Of a stretch of DNA of 64,000 nt, positions 9,483-18,853 are shown one piece after another. The DNA is from CANKHA01 sp963731585. GTDB lineage: Bacteria > Pseudomonadota > Alphaproteobacteria > Rhizobiales > Xanthobacteraceae. Positions within the stretch are counted from its first letter, which is position 1, and each line of letters begins with the position of its first letter. The stretch is taken from positions 124,001 to 188,000 of the forward strand of contig CAVSWC010000012.1 of the NCBI GenBank assembly GCA_963731585.1. Direction: 5' to 3'. Made by a program: the position numbers and the translations under genes. The notes beneath the pieces were generated by a model that made no database searches, was not told where the DNA came from, and was given only the letters and a program-made list of their open reading frames with translations.

Positions 9483-10721
9483 TTCTCCGGAATGATGCTC
9501 TGTACCCGCCAGAAGTCGGGGAAGAGCCTTATCCAGAGCACCGCGAGCCCGGCGGCGCCCAGGCCGCCGACCACAACGGCAGGGCCGGCGCCGATCAGCG
9601 CCGCGACCACGCCGGACTCGAATTGTCCGAGGTTCGAGGTTGTGCCGGTGAAGGTCGAGTTCACCGCCATCACCCGGCCCAGCATCTCGTTAGGCGTGCG
9701 GGTTTGCACCAGCGAATGACGCACCACGACACTGACGGCGTCCGCGGCGCCTGTGATCGCGAGCATAATCATCGACAGCCAGAGCCAGGACGAGAAGCCG
9801 AAGGCCGCGGTCGCCAGGCCGTAAATGACCACCGCGCCGATCATGATACGACCGGCGTGCTTGTCGATCCGGATATTGGAGAGATAGCCCGACATCATCA
9901 GCGCGCCGGCGGCGGGCGCGGAACGCAGCAAACCAAGGCCCTCGGGCCCGGTCTGTAGAATATCGCGCGCGAAGATCGGCAGCAGCGCGGTCACCCCGCC
10001 GATCAGCACGGCGGCAAGGTCGAGCGTGATGGCGCCGAAGATAACCTTTCGGGTGCGGATAAAGTGAAAGCCGGCAAAGACCGATTTCCAGCGTCACGGC
10101 CTTCTTCACTTTCGCCGGGCGCTGGATGCGAACCAGGCCGATCAGCGTGGCCGCGATCACAAATAGCACGAAGCAGATCACGTAGACGAAATTCGCTCCC
10201 CACGCGAGAAGGAAACCGCCGAGCGCGGGACCGCCGATCACTGCCACCTGTTGCGCAGTGGCGCCGGCGGCGATGGCGCGGGAAAGAACCTCCTGCGGCA
10301 TGATGCTCGCCGGGATGGTATGCAGCGTCGGGCCTTCGAAGGCGCGGCCGATACCGACGATGAAGACGACGAAATAAATTACACCGACGCTGAGATATCC
10401 GGTGTAGTCGGCGAGCAACAGGATCAGCGCCCCGAGGCCCTTGCTGACCTGACAGATGGCGATCACCCATCGACGATCATAGTGGTCCGCCACATGGCCG
10501 ATGATGAAGGTGCCGGCGATGACCGGGACGAAAAGCACAAGCCCGACCAGGCCGAGGTGGAAAGCGCTGTTGGTGATTTCATAGATCTGCCAGGTGACCG
10601 CAACATGGAACATCTGGTAGCCGACTGTCGTCAGAACCCGGGTCCACCAATAGAGCGCAAATTGTTTATGGCGCAGGAGCGAAATTTGAGCGGCGGCGGA
10701 CTCGGCGGACTCAGTCGTCAT
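9479..10721 (-). CDS. MFS transporter, EntS/MFS_3-like exporter (tandem copy 2, frameshifted)
   Basis: The first gene of the two-gene MFS operon. It has the signature GHVADHYDRRWVIAICQVSK and ends LAVLWIRLFPDFWRVQSIIP, closely matching the downstream copy, so it arose by tandem duplication. The frame is lost at 10083-10088: GATTTC in the plus strand should be GATTC, and removing one T joins VKKAVTLE to SVFAGFHFIRTRKVIFGAIT. Restored length is 413 residues, the same as copy 1. The error falls in a GANTC site and only about 12 bases (gene-relative) from the break in copy 1. Two MFS genes with four-base overlap could act as a heteromer or be functionally diverged duplicates. Confidence 0.82.
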
Positions 10722-10833
10722 GCGGGGGGCAAACCACGTTATCGGGCGGGTAAGCTTCCTTACGCGGTAATTTTGTCATCACACAAGCCCCTCCGCGGCC
10801 AGGGGGAAAACGGCGCTGCGGGGCCGCGCCGCT

Positions 10834-11112
10834 ATGGCCGAAAAACCCGTCAGCGCCTATATCCGCTGCATGCGAAAGACCGCTGTCATCCTGCCTCTCC
10901 TCGCCTTCCTGGCCGCTTCGATCTGGTTTGCCTATTATGTCTGGGCCAGCGATGCCGGCCCCCCGATGCCGGCTTCCGGCTATGTGGCAATGGCGCTTGG
11001 CGTATTATTCTCCCTGGTGGTCGGAATTGGTCTGATGGCGCTTGTCTTTTACAGTCACCGGCACGGGTATGACGAGCGCGGCCACGGGGAACAGGGCGGT
11101 TTCAAGGATTGA
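10834..11112 (+). CDS. Small two-helix membrane protein, unknown function
   Basis: This 92-residue product has two predicted membrane helices (ILPLLAFLAASIWFAYYVW at about 19-37 and YVAMALGVLFSLVVGIGLMA at about 50-69) and a polar His/Gly/Glu-rich tail. The start may instead be the internal ATG of MRKTAVILPLL at 10870. It is followed three bases later by another membrane protein gene, so the pair is probably co-transcribed. I do not recognise a family. Confidence 0.55.
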   Translation: MAEKPVSAYIRCMRKTAVILPLLAFLAASIWFAYYVWASDAGPPMPASGYVAMALGVLFSLVVGIGLMALVFYSHRHGYDERGHGEQGGFKD

Positions 11113-11115
11113 GCA

Positions 11116-11562
11116 ATGCAAGAGGCTGGGGCATCGACGCCTTCTGAATCGCCGCCCGTCCTGATCTATACGATGGCCCTGGCCTGCGGCCTGTTCCTGG
11201 CACTGGCGGTGCATATCGGGCTGACCGCTGCGGGCCTCGGTCTCGGCACCGCGGCGCGCGGCGTGCTTTTCTCCGACAAGGACCAGATCAATACCGCGCT
11301 CGCCTGGTGGGCGATCGGGATCGCCGGCTGTTCCGGCAGTCTTGCGGCCATCGTCGTAGCCCGCCGGCTCAACCGTCCGGGTTTGAAAATCTTGCGCATA
11401 ACGCTCGCCCTCGCCTTCTTTTGTTTATTGGCGGTGGCCGGACGCAAAGCCGCAGCCCCGCCCGGAAGCGGAGCTGCGATAACCACGGCGGTGAATCTCG
11501 CTGCTATGACGCTCGGTGGATTTATGGCGTTCTTTGCCGCGCATTTCGCGGCACGGCGCTGA
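11116..11562 (+). CDS. Four-helix integral membrane protein, unknown function
   Basis: The 148-residue product shows four hydrophobic segments (around VLIYTMALACGLFLALAVHI, ALAWWAIGIAGCSGSLAAIV, ITLALAFFCLLAVAG and LAAMTLGGFMAFFAAHFA). It lies three bases after the small membrane protein at 10834-11112 and is probably translated from the same message. No catalytic or binding motif is visible, and I cannot name a family. The following 217 bases up to the convergent DUF892 gene hold no recognisable feature. Confidence 0.55.
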   Translation: MQEAGASTPSESPPVLIYTMALACGLFLALAVHIGLTAAGLGLGTAARGVLFSDKDQINTALAWWAIGIAGCSGSLAAIVVARRLNRPGLKILRITLALAFFCLLAVAGRKAAAPPGSGAAITTAVNLAAMTLGGFMAFFAAHFAARR

Positions 11563-11779
11563 GTTGATTTCTGCCAACGCCCTCCCAACCGCACAACCCA
11601 AGGGTCAGACCAGCCTTCTGATTGCAATCGCCCCGCAAATGCCGTGAAAACCGAAGAGCGGCCTCCGCATTAGCGGGAGCCACCCAATCTATCCTGGTGC
11701 GCTGAAAGCAGACCCCGGTCAGGAAAGCTGGCCGGAGCCTCAGTTTTTTTCTCTTCGTTTGGCCAGGCAGTGCCGGGCG

Positions 11780-12286
11780 TCAGCTTGCCGCCTTGCGATT
11801 GATCTTGCGTTCGGCCAAGCTGGTCAGCTTCTTGTCGGTGGCTTTTTCCTCATCCAATGTGCGCTGCAGCAGCGCTGCGCAGTCATCGCGGCCAAGCTGC
11901 TGCGCCCAGGCTACCAGCGTGCCATAGCGCGTGATCTCGTAATGCTCCACACCCTGCGCCGCGCTGATCAGGGCGGCATCAAGCACTTCCTTGTCGGCGA
12001 CCTCGCTGGCGATGTGATTAGCTTCCTTGATAATTCCGTCGATGCTGGGGCAGTCCTGTCCCTTCGGCGCCGAGCCGAGCATCTTGAACACCTGTTCCAA
12101 TCGCGAGACATGCGTTTCGGTCTCCTCGAGATGTTTCTTGAAGCCCGCGGTGAGGTCGCGGTTCGTCGCCTTTTTGATCATATCCGGCAGCGCTTTCAGG
12201 ATTTGCTTCTCGGCATAATAGATGTCCTGCAATGTGTGCAGGAATAGGTCATCCATCGTTTTAATGTCTTTCGAAAACAGGCCCAT
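11780..12286 (-). CDS. DUF892/YciE-type ferritin-like protein
   Basis: The 168-residue product begins MGLFSKDIKTMDDLFLHTLQ and continues with DIYYAEKQILKALPDM, the hallmark N-terminus of the DUF892 (YciE/YciF) ferritin-like family. Helical segments carry carboxylate/His pairs such as HLEETETHVSRLEQV, GVEHYEITRYGTL and LLQRTLDEEKATDKKL, which can bind a di-metal centre. Members are linked to general stress response; the biochemical role is not settled. An upstream in-frame start at 12436 exists, but its extra 50 residues do not look like protein and the MGLF start is conserved in the family. Confidence 0.85.
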   Translation of the reverse strand: MGLFSKDIKTMDDLFLHTLQDIYYAEKQILKALPDMIKKATNRDLTAGFKKHLEETETHVSRLEQVFKMLGSAPKGQDCPSIDGIIKEANHIASEVADKEVLDAALISAAQGVEHYEITRYGTLVAWAQQLGRDDCAALLQRTLDEEKATDKKLTSLAERKINRKAAS

Positions 12287-12432
12287 GACGTGATCCTTCT
12301 GCTGGTAAAGGGGAATGCGGAGACGTGCGTCCCTGCTCTTGAAACCAACGTGCGATGAAGGATGGAGTTCCGCGCTTTTGTCAGCGCGCCTCAGCTTGTG
12401 CAATCTTAGACTAAGCGTCACGCCGGACTCAC

Positions 12433-13458
12433 TCAAGTCTTGACTCCGGCGGATTCGATCACCTTGCGCCAGCGGGCGACTTCCTCGCGCATATAGGTCG
12501 CCGTCTCGGCGGGCGTGCCGCCGATCGGTTCGGCGGAGAATTCCACAAAGCGGGCTAAAATTGCAGGCTCGCGCAGCGCTTCATTGATGTCGGCATTGAT
12601 CTTGTTGACAATGGCGCTCGGCGTCTGCGCGGGAGCCATCACCGCATACCACGCCGCGGAGTCGAATCCCGGCAGTGTCTCCGCGATGGTCGGCACGTCC
12701 GGCAGCGAAGCCATGCGCTTGGGCGTCGCCACCGCAAGCAGCTTGAGATTGCCGGCTTTCACCAGCGCAAGCGAAACACCGAGATTGTCGAACATCACAT
12801 CGACCGTGCCGGCTACCAGGTCCTGCAATGCGGGAGCGGAGCCGCGATAGGGCACTTGCTGGAACTTCACCTGCGCCATCAACTGGAACATCTCGGACGT
12901 CAGATGCGAGGTGGTGCCGTTGCCCTGCGTCGCCGAGGTGATCTTGCCCGGAGCGGCTTTCGCCATGGCGATGAATTCCGCGACGTTCTTTGCCGTCACT
13001 TTGGGATGCACGACCAGCGAATTCGGCACCCGGCTGATGATGATGATCGGCGCGAAGGTCGAAGGGTCGAAATTCAGCTTCGGATAAAGCGACTGGTTGA
13101 TGACGAGCGGCGGCGGCGGGGCGGACAGTAGCGTGTAGCCGTCGGGATCGGCCCTGGAGAATTCGGTGGTGCCGATATTGCCGGCGGCACCAGGCTTATT
13201 TTCAATGACGACCGGCTGGCCCCATTTGCGCGAAAGCCAATCACCAATCAGCCGCGGCATCACATCGGCTGTGCCCCCGGCGGGAAAGGGCACGATGATC
13301 TTGACCGGCCGGCTGGGGTAATCCTGCGCCCGCGCGGGCGTTGAAACCGCGAAGAGCGTTGCCGACAGAATGAGAATGCTTCCGAGCAGGATCCGCGACT
13401 TGGTTTGTTTTTTGCCGCCCTCGCCCAAGTCCATGCCCATATCCAGATCCCTGCTCAA
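12433..13458 (-). CDS. Tripartite tricarboxylate transporter receptor (Bug/TctC family)
   Basis: This is a periplasmic solute-binding protein of the TctC/Bug family. It has a signal peptide ending about residue 44 (ILSATLFAVSTPARAQ), then the canonical YPSRPVKIIVPFPAGGTADV, the ligand-loop region ENKPGAAGNIG and the late motif AVATPKRMASLPDVPTIAE. Length (341) is typical. No TctA or TctB membrane gene lies nearby, as is common for the many orphan Bug receptors in related bacteria, so the ligand (usually a carboxylate) is unknown. Several in-frame starts exist near the N-terminus (MSRDLDMGMD). Confidence 0.9.
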   Translation of the reverse strand: MSRDLDMGMDLGEGGKKQTKSRILLGSILILSATLFAVSTPARAQDYPSRPVKIIVPFPAGGTADVMPRLIGDWLSRKWGQPVVIENKPGAAGNIGTTEFSRADPDGYTLLSAPPPPLVINQSLYPKLNFDPSTFAPIIIISRVPNSLVVHPKVTAKNVAEFIAMAKAAPGKITSATQGNGTTSHLTSEMFQLMAQVKFQQVPYRGSAPALQDLVAGTVDVMFDNLGVSLALVKAGNLKLLAVATPKRMASLPDVPTIAETLPGFDSAAWYAVMAPAQTPSAIVNKINADINEALREPAILARFVEFSAEPIGGTPAETATYMREEVARWRKVIESAGVKT

Positions 13459-13601
13459 GGAGCAACCTAGCCGGTCCCATGCAACCTTTCCAGGGCATGC
13501 AAGTTCGCATGGCGATTATCTGCAATTCTGGTTTTCCTCAAATGATCATCGCGCGCGGACTGAGGTGTTTCACTTGGTTTGTGACGCGCGACGGAATTTC
13601 T

Positions 13602-13730
13602 CCCCTCATGGTGAGGAGCGGCGCACGCAGTGCGACGCGTCTCGAACCATGCAGGCCACCCGCTGCCCATCCCCCGGATCAGTCGGGCAGGCTCTTCGAG
13701 ACGCGGCTTCGCCGCTCCTCAGGATGAGGT
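13602..13730. repeat. Palindromic intergenic repeat (Bradyrhizobium-type, CCTCAT...GATGAGG)
   Basis: The ends form an inverted repeat: CCCCTCATGGTGAGGAGCG on the left and CGCTCCTCAGGATGAGGT on the right, with internal arms GACGCGTCTCGAAC and TCTTCGAGACGCGG. The pattern of two nested arms carrying TCTCGAA/TTCGAGA matches, from memory, a dispersed REP-like element abundant in Bradyrhizobium-like genomes. It lies in a long gene-free stretch upstream of a Bug receptor gene. There is no coding capacity. Confidence 0.65.
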
Positions 13731-13779
13731 GTAGTTTGTTGCGCGCTCACAGTTTCAAACAGCCAAGCGTCATCGGCCC

Positions 13780-14150
13780 GTGTTTTGTCAGGCGACGGGC
13801 GCGCCTGTCTTTTTCTTCCCCGAAAAATATCCGAGGGAGCGGAGCGCCGAAAGGCGCGTCAACAATTCCACGCTTGCGAGGCGCGGCGCGTGTCGTGCGA
13901 GACACGATCGCCTCTCGGCGCTCCACCGCGGCGGTTTTTGCCGTCGGGACTGCTCCGTTCGACACCCGGACCGGCCTTTCGGCCTGATCCCGCAGGCTTC
14001 CGCCTGCGTTCGTCCGGGAGCGTCTGCCACGCGGCGGGCCCTCGTAGTAGGGCCGGGCAGCAACCCCGAGGCTCCCGGAGATGGCTTGCGAAACCATCCG
14101 CAGGCGCCGCACCTGCTCCGCCAATCAAGACGCCTCATGATGGCGCCCTC
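13780..14150 (-). ncRNA. Highly structured intergenic element, candidate RNA or dispersed repeat
   Basis: Read on the minus strand this stretch is a series of short GC hairpins, several with GNRA tetraloops: GCAGGC-GGAA-GCCTGC, GGCC-GAAA-GGCC and CGCC-GAGA-GGCG. Additional hairpins lie at CGTGTCTCGCACGACACG and TGGTTTCGCAAGCCA. Open frames across it give Arg-rich, low-complexity products that do not resemble proteins. From memory, similar sequence recurs in intergenic regions of Bradyrhizobium-like genomes, so it may be a multi-copy element. I do not recognise it as tmRNA, RNase P or 6S RNA. Strand is inferred from the orientation of the GNRA loops. Confidence 0.4.
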
Positions 14151-14481
14151 GGATGAGCAGGCAGCAACAGGATACAGAACTTCTCGAGGAAAAAAGGCCG
14201 GCCTGCGCGGGATATCCCACGACATGTGCAAGGGCTTGCTCCTATTGCGAAAAACCTGTGCAAAAGCGTGGGATAACATCGCCTATGCGTTGGCCCGCGT
14301 TGAGCAGGTCATCAGGCGCTCCACCGAAAACCTTCGAGCTTGTAGTTCGGAAGAGCCGAAACCATGGGCTGATTAAGATCGAGCCGCTGGCGTGAGGATC
14401 GGCGGCCGCTGCTGCGCCTTGCATGGCCCCCGCGTCGTAGACCGGATCAAAAATGCGAATCGGATCGAGACCGTCTCACGG
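14151..14481. other. Gene-free stretch after the structured element
   Basis: About 330 bases with no convincing protein frame on either strand. There is a near-palindrome around GCGGGATATCCCACG at about 14207-14221. I see no RNA gene or promoter motif that I can support. Confidence 0.3.
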
Positions 14482-14697
14482 TCACACGCGCGCGCGGCGC
14501 GAGATCTCGGGCGTGGATAGCAGTGGGTTATCCGCGAGCCGGCCGTCTTTTGCCACAAGACGATGAACCTTTCCGCAGTGGCGGCAGAACAGGCTGACGG
14601 GAAGCTGGCGGACGTGAGACAGGCTTTCCAGATCGGTATTGATGCCGCTGATGATATCGCGACCGGTAGATGGACATGTGAAGACCAGTGCACTCAT
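14482..14697 (-). CDS. Small conserved zinc-ribbon-like protein
   Basis: The 71-residue product MSALVFTCPSTGRDIISGIN continues with DLESLSHVRQLPVSLFCRHC and GKVHRLVAKDGRL. The spaced CP and CRHCGKVH elements look like a small zinc-binding ribbon. From memory, similar short proteins with a CP-TGRDI-SGI start occur throughout Bradyrhizobium-like genomes with no known role. The gene stands alone between the structured element and the divergent SGNH hydrolase gene. Function unknown. Confidence 0.6.
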   Translation of the reverse strand: MSALVFTCPSTGRDIISGINTDLESLSHVRQLPVSLFCRHCGKVHRLVAKDGRLADNPLLSTPEISRRARV

Positions 14698-14983
14698 GGC
14701 CCACTCGGCTTACGACCAAGGTTGTCCCTTATTTTGCGTCCAGGTCGTCGTTCGTCTGTACGTTGGCGCACAAATCCAGCTTAAATTAGCTCCACCCCGG
14801 AAACGCTTCTTCACAATTCTGTGACTTGTTGATAACAATCGCCGGCGAGACACGTAACATCGTGTCAGCACAAAGCCCGCATTTCCGCCGTAAGCGCGCA
14901 AACTTCCGCAGCCATGCAAAAAGCGTGATATCGCTTCGCGCTCCCTCTCCTGATATGCCCCGCGCCACTGCCCAGGCCCGACC

Positions 14984-16922
14984 ATGCGCCGCCTCTGGAG
15001 TTTCCTCACCGTTGTGTTTTTGCTGGGTGCCGCCGAGCCCGTTCCGGCGCAGCCGGGTAGCGGCCTGACCCTGCGTGTCGACTGGGAGGTGAAGAACCGC
15101 TTCCGTCTGTTCCGCAACGAAGCCGATTTTCAGCACCATCTGGCGGCGTATCGCGGCGACGGCATTCTGGCGGCCGAGGCGCGGCTCGAGCAACGCAGCG
15201 ACGGGCGCGGATGGGCGCGCGACATGGTCGACCGGCTTTGCGCCGATGGCGCCGGCCGGCTGACCGAAACCTGCCAGCGCGACGGCGCGCGCGAAGTCCT
15301 ATCTGGCGCCGGCAGATCACCGCATCGGCGCGACGCTGGCCGGCATGGTGCCGCCCGGCTCGCGCTGCGTCTGGAATTTCGACGACGGCACGATCCCGCC
15401 GCAGGAGGTCGCGGCCGACTGCGGCGAGGAGGTGCGGCTGCGCGTGCGCTATGGCAAGCCAACCATCGCCAGCGTCGGCATCACGGCGCCGGACGGCAGC
15501 ATCCAGCAGGCAGCGGCCGAGATCGTGGTGCGGGATTTTCTGATCGCGGGGCTCGGGGACTCCATCGCCGCGGGCGAAGGCAATCCCGATAAGCCCGTTG
15601 CGCTCTCCGATATCGGCTTCTGCTTTCGCGATTTCCTCGGCGGCCCCGGAAGCCAGTATTATCGACCCGGGCGCGCGCGCTATCCCGGCGACAAGAGCTG
15701 CGGCACCGCCACGGACGAATCCAAAGCCGAGGCGTTGCGTGAATGGCAACGCCATGCCGCCGGTTGGATGAGCGCCGCCTGTCATCGCTCCATGTATGGC
15801 TATCAGATGCGCGCAGCGCTCGAACTGGCAGTGGAAAATCCGCACGCCGCGGTGACGTTCATCCCGCTCGCCTGCGCCGGCGCCACGATCGAACGCGGGC
15901 TGCTCGCATCCCAGCGCATCCGCGAATGTCCACCCGCGACGCGCGCGACCTGCGCCGGCACCGCACCCGGTCAGATTGCGCAGCTCACCGAATTACTGGC
16001 GCAGGCGCAGAAGCAGCAACCGGGGCGCAAGCTCGATCTCCTCCTGCTCACAGTGGGTGCCAACGACATCCAGTTTTCCGGTTTGGTTGCCGACGTGATC
16101 CTCGAGCAAGGCGCCGAACGCGTGCTGTTCAACCGTGGCGGCTTTATCGCCACGCCGGACGATGCCGCGAAGATCGCGGATGTTGCATTACCCGGCGCCT
16201 TCGCCAAGCTGCGCGCCGCGCTCAAGCCATTGGTTGGGGGAAATCTCGGCCGCGTGGTCTTCGTCACCTACGGCCATCTCGCGCTTGCGCCCGACGGCAC
16301 GCCCTGCCCCGGCGGCCGCGACGGCTTCGACGTGCATCCCGCCTTCAACCCGGACGGCAGCCGGCTGCGCCGGGTGGCGAATTTGTTCACGGAAAAATTC
16401 TTGCCGAAGATCAAATCTCTCGCGGCCTGCGAGGGCAGCACCCTTTGTAGTCAGCCGCTTGCGGACCGCATGACCTTCGTGGACACCCACCAGCCCGCCT
16501 TCGAGGCGCATGGCTTTTGCGCGCGCTCGAACACCGATCCGGATTTTGACCGGCGATGTTTCTCGGCCACCGGCGAGAGCTTCGAGAGCGACGTCGTCCA
16601 GGCGCAGGACTCGCCTCTTGCCTGTGGGGTGAAGCCGAGCGAGTTCCGCCCCTATGCCTCGCGCGCGCGCTGGGTGCGTACCGCGAATGACAGCTATTTC
16701 ACCGCCATGACCTATCCGGACGGTTTTCCCGCGGTGCTGCAGCCGGCCGATATCCATGACGCGATCTGGGGGATTCTCAGTGCGGTCTATGGCGGGGCGG
16801 TCCATCCTACCGCCGAAGGCCATGCCGCCATGGCCGACGCCGCCCTGCCCGCCATGCGCAGCCTGCTGGAAATAACGCCGCCGCCGGCGGTGAGCGCGCA
16901 ACCGCTGCCGCCGGCGCGGTAG
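14984..16922 (+). CDS. Secreted SGNH/GDSL-family hydrolase (frameshifted)
   Basis: The N-terminus LWSFLTVVFLLGAAEPVPAQ is a signal peptide. The SGNH catalytic blocks are clear: block I AGLGDSIAAGEGN (nucleophile Ser), block III TVGANDIQFSG, and block V HPTAEGHAAMAD with the catalytic His. Many cysteines suggest a disulfide-stabilised exported esterase or lipase. The frame breaks at 15293-15298, where GAAGTC should be GAGTC; removing one A joins CQRDGAR to ESYLAPADHRIGATLAG and yields 645 residues. It is longer than most GDSL enzymes, with a ~190-residue N-terminal domain before block I. Substrate unknown. Confidence 0.8.
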
Positions 16923-16945
16923 TCACATCGTGGCGAGAATCTGAA

Positions 16946-16971
16946 AGCCCGGCCGCCGAAGGCGCCGGGCT
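16946..16971 (+). terminator. Strong stem-loop after SGNH hydrolase gene
   Basis: Arms AGCCCGG and CCGGGCT enclose an inner CGCC-GAA-GGCG hairpin, 23 bases after the stop codon. There is no U-run behind it, so it may be a 3' stabilising structure or a weak intrinsic terminator. Confidence 0.5.
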
Positions 16972-17157
16972 CATCAATACCGGGCACAAATGCCCCTCGC
17001 CGCTCCACGGCGATCAATTGCGGCACACGCCGCCTGACTCAACTCAGTATTGGGAGACGCGATACGGAAGCTCCTCTTGCTGGTTGATCCTGCATGAACA
17101 ATGCGTCGTGAACCCGCCTGGTTCCCTGCAAGTGCGCAAGTGCGGCGCAAATAAACC

Positions 17158-17913
17158 TCACTCCGCCGCCCGCACGCCGCCCGTGCGCGCATCGTGACGC
17201 AGCAGATGCCCGAGGCCGGGGACGGCGTCGTAGATGCCGGCGAGCCGAAGCGATTTCCAGATCGCCGCCTGGTTGCTGGTGACCACCGGCTTATTCAGCA
17301 CCTTTTCCAGATCCTCGATGGCGTCGATGCTGTGGATGTTGGCGCAGCTGATGAAATAGGCGTCGGCGTCATCGCGCTTGAGCGCGACGGTGGTATCGAA
17401 CCAGAGTTTAGGCGGCATCGTGCAGTATTCATCGCTGCCGGCGAGACCGACCGCCTTGTCGGCGACGATGTCGTAACCCGCCTCGCGCAGATAGCGCAGC
17501 TTCTTCTCGTGATCGGGCTGCTTGGTTTCCGACACGAAGACCAGCTTCTTGGCGCCGAGCGCGGCGAAGGCGGAGGTGAGCGAAGAGGCCGCGGTCGAGC
17601 ACGGCACGCCGGCGGCCTTTTCCATCGCCTCGATCACGCGCTTTTCCATGTCGAGCCCGCCCGACATCGAGGTGCCGGTGCATTGCAGGATGATGGCGTC
17701 CATTTTCGATTCAGCCAGCATCTCGGCGGCGGCGGCGATCTTCGGCAGCTGCTGTTCCAGCGGCGCCTTGTGCTTGTTGGTCATCCCGATGCGGGTGAAA
17801 TGCGGGATCACGCCGGCCGGCATGTAACGCTGCACCTGCGGCTCCACCATCCGGTTGGAGGTAGGGATGATGAAACCCAAGCGGGCGCGCGGGATAATCG
17901 GTTGGTATGACAT
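17158..17913 (-). CDS. Asp/Glu racemase superfamily protein (maleate isomerase/arylmalonate decarboxylase-like)
   Basis: The 251-residue product has the family's two domains, each with a potential catalytic cysteine: IILQCTGTSMSGG (about residues 74-86) and AYFISCANIHSIDA (about 188-201). The opening RLGFIIPTSNRMVEPQVQRY is typical of maleate cis-trans isomerase and arylmalonate decarboxylase relatives, which act on small dicarboxylates without cofactor. It is divergent from a second member at 17992 and shares the promoter region 17914-17991. The exact substrate cannot be assigned. Confidence 0.75.
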   Translation of the reverse strand: MSYQPIIPRARLGFIIPTSNRMVEPQVQRYMPAGVIPHFTRIGMTNKHKAPLEQQLPKIAAAAEMLAESKMDAIILQCTGTSMSGGLDMEKRVIEAMEKAAGVPCSTAASSLTSAFAALGAKKLVFVSETKQPDHEKKLRYLREAGYDIVADKAVGLAGSDEYCTMPPKLWFDTTVALKRDDADAYFISCANIHSIDAIEDLEKVLNKPVVTSNQAAIWKSLRLAGIYDAVPGLGHLLRHDARTGGVRAAE

Positions 17914-17991
17914 CTGCCTTCTCTTCCGCTGGAAGCGCTGCGCCTGTCTATATATGGTTTCGCCAACGGATCACAGCAGGGACGAGCATTG

Positions 17992-18721
17992 ATGGAGACC
18001 GGAATCTACGGCTATCGCGCACGCATCGGCTATACCGTGGCGGCGGTCACGACCGAGGTTTTCCCTATCGACTTCTACAAGATCGTGCCCGACGGCGTAT
18101 CACTGATGATGGTGATGCTGCCGCTCGGCGAGCGCAGCGCCGAAGACGTGGAGAAATGCTACGACGCCAGCATCGAGGGCGCGAAGACCTTGGCGGCCTG
18201 CGGCGCCAGTATCGTGCTGCTCGGCGGGCTGCCGATCAACATGTCGCGCGGCGATCCCGACCGAATTGATGAAGCGGCTGCAGGAGGAGATCGGCGTGCC
18301 GGTCACCAGCTCAACCACCGCGCAGCAGAAGGCCTATCAGGCACTGGGCTCGCGCAAGGTCGGCACCGTGCATCCCTTCAAGCCCGACCAGAGTTTTCGG
18401 CACGACAAGCAGCTGAAGGATTTCTTCGGCCTGGAGCCCTGCGGCGTCTACGCCGGCGGCTATGACCTGAAGACCGTCGGCTCGATCCCGCTCGACTCCG
18501 TCATGCAATGGGCGCGGGCGTTGAAGAAAGAAAACCCCGATCTCGATACCATCAACTTCGCCCAGCCGCATTGGCGCGTGGCCGACGCCATCGAGCCGCT
18601 GGAGCAGGAGCTGAAGGTCAACGTGATGACCTCGCTGCAGGCGATCGCCTGGGAAGCCATGCGCGTCGCGGGCATCGAGGACCGGATCGAAGGCTACGGC
18701 CGGCTGCTGCGCGAGCATTGA
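17992..18721 (+). CDS. Asp/Glu racemase superfamily protein, second copy (frameshifted)
   Basis: Starting METGIYGYRARIGYTVAAVT, this protein has the hydrophobic strand GASIVLLGGLPINMSRGDPD and later TSSTTAQQKAYQALGSRKVG, the family layout seen in maleate isomerase-like proteins, although the first catalytic-cysteine position appears to be Gly-Gly. One extra base near 18261-18265 splits RGDPDR from LMKRLQEEIG; removing it gives 242 residues. An alternative TTG start lies three bases upstream of the ATG. With the divergent gene at 17158 it may act on the same small dicarboxylate. The missing first cysteine makes racemase chemistry doubtful for this copy. Confidence 0.65.
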
Positions 18722-18853
18722 ATTTGTTCATCAACAATTGCGCAATTTTATGCGTTGCCAGCGGCGTTTGGTTTCGCTAGCTTTGACGCGCAACTTTTTT
18801 GACATATCCGACGACCGGAGCTGGCGACGACGCGGCTCCAGGAAGGGGGGAAT

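Noticed and set aside
13747..14279. Several overlapping 120-200 codon frames on both strands
   Set aside because: Arg-rich and low complexity in every frame; the hairpin content argues for a repeat or RNA instead of a protein.
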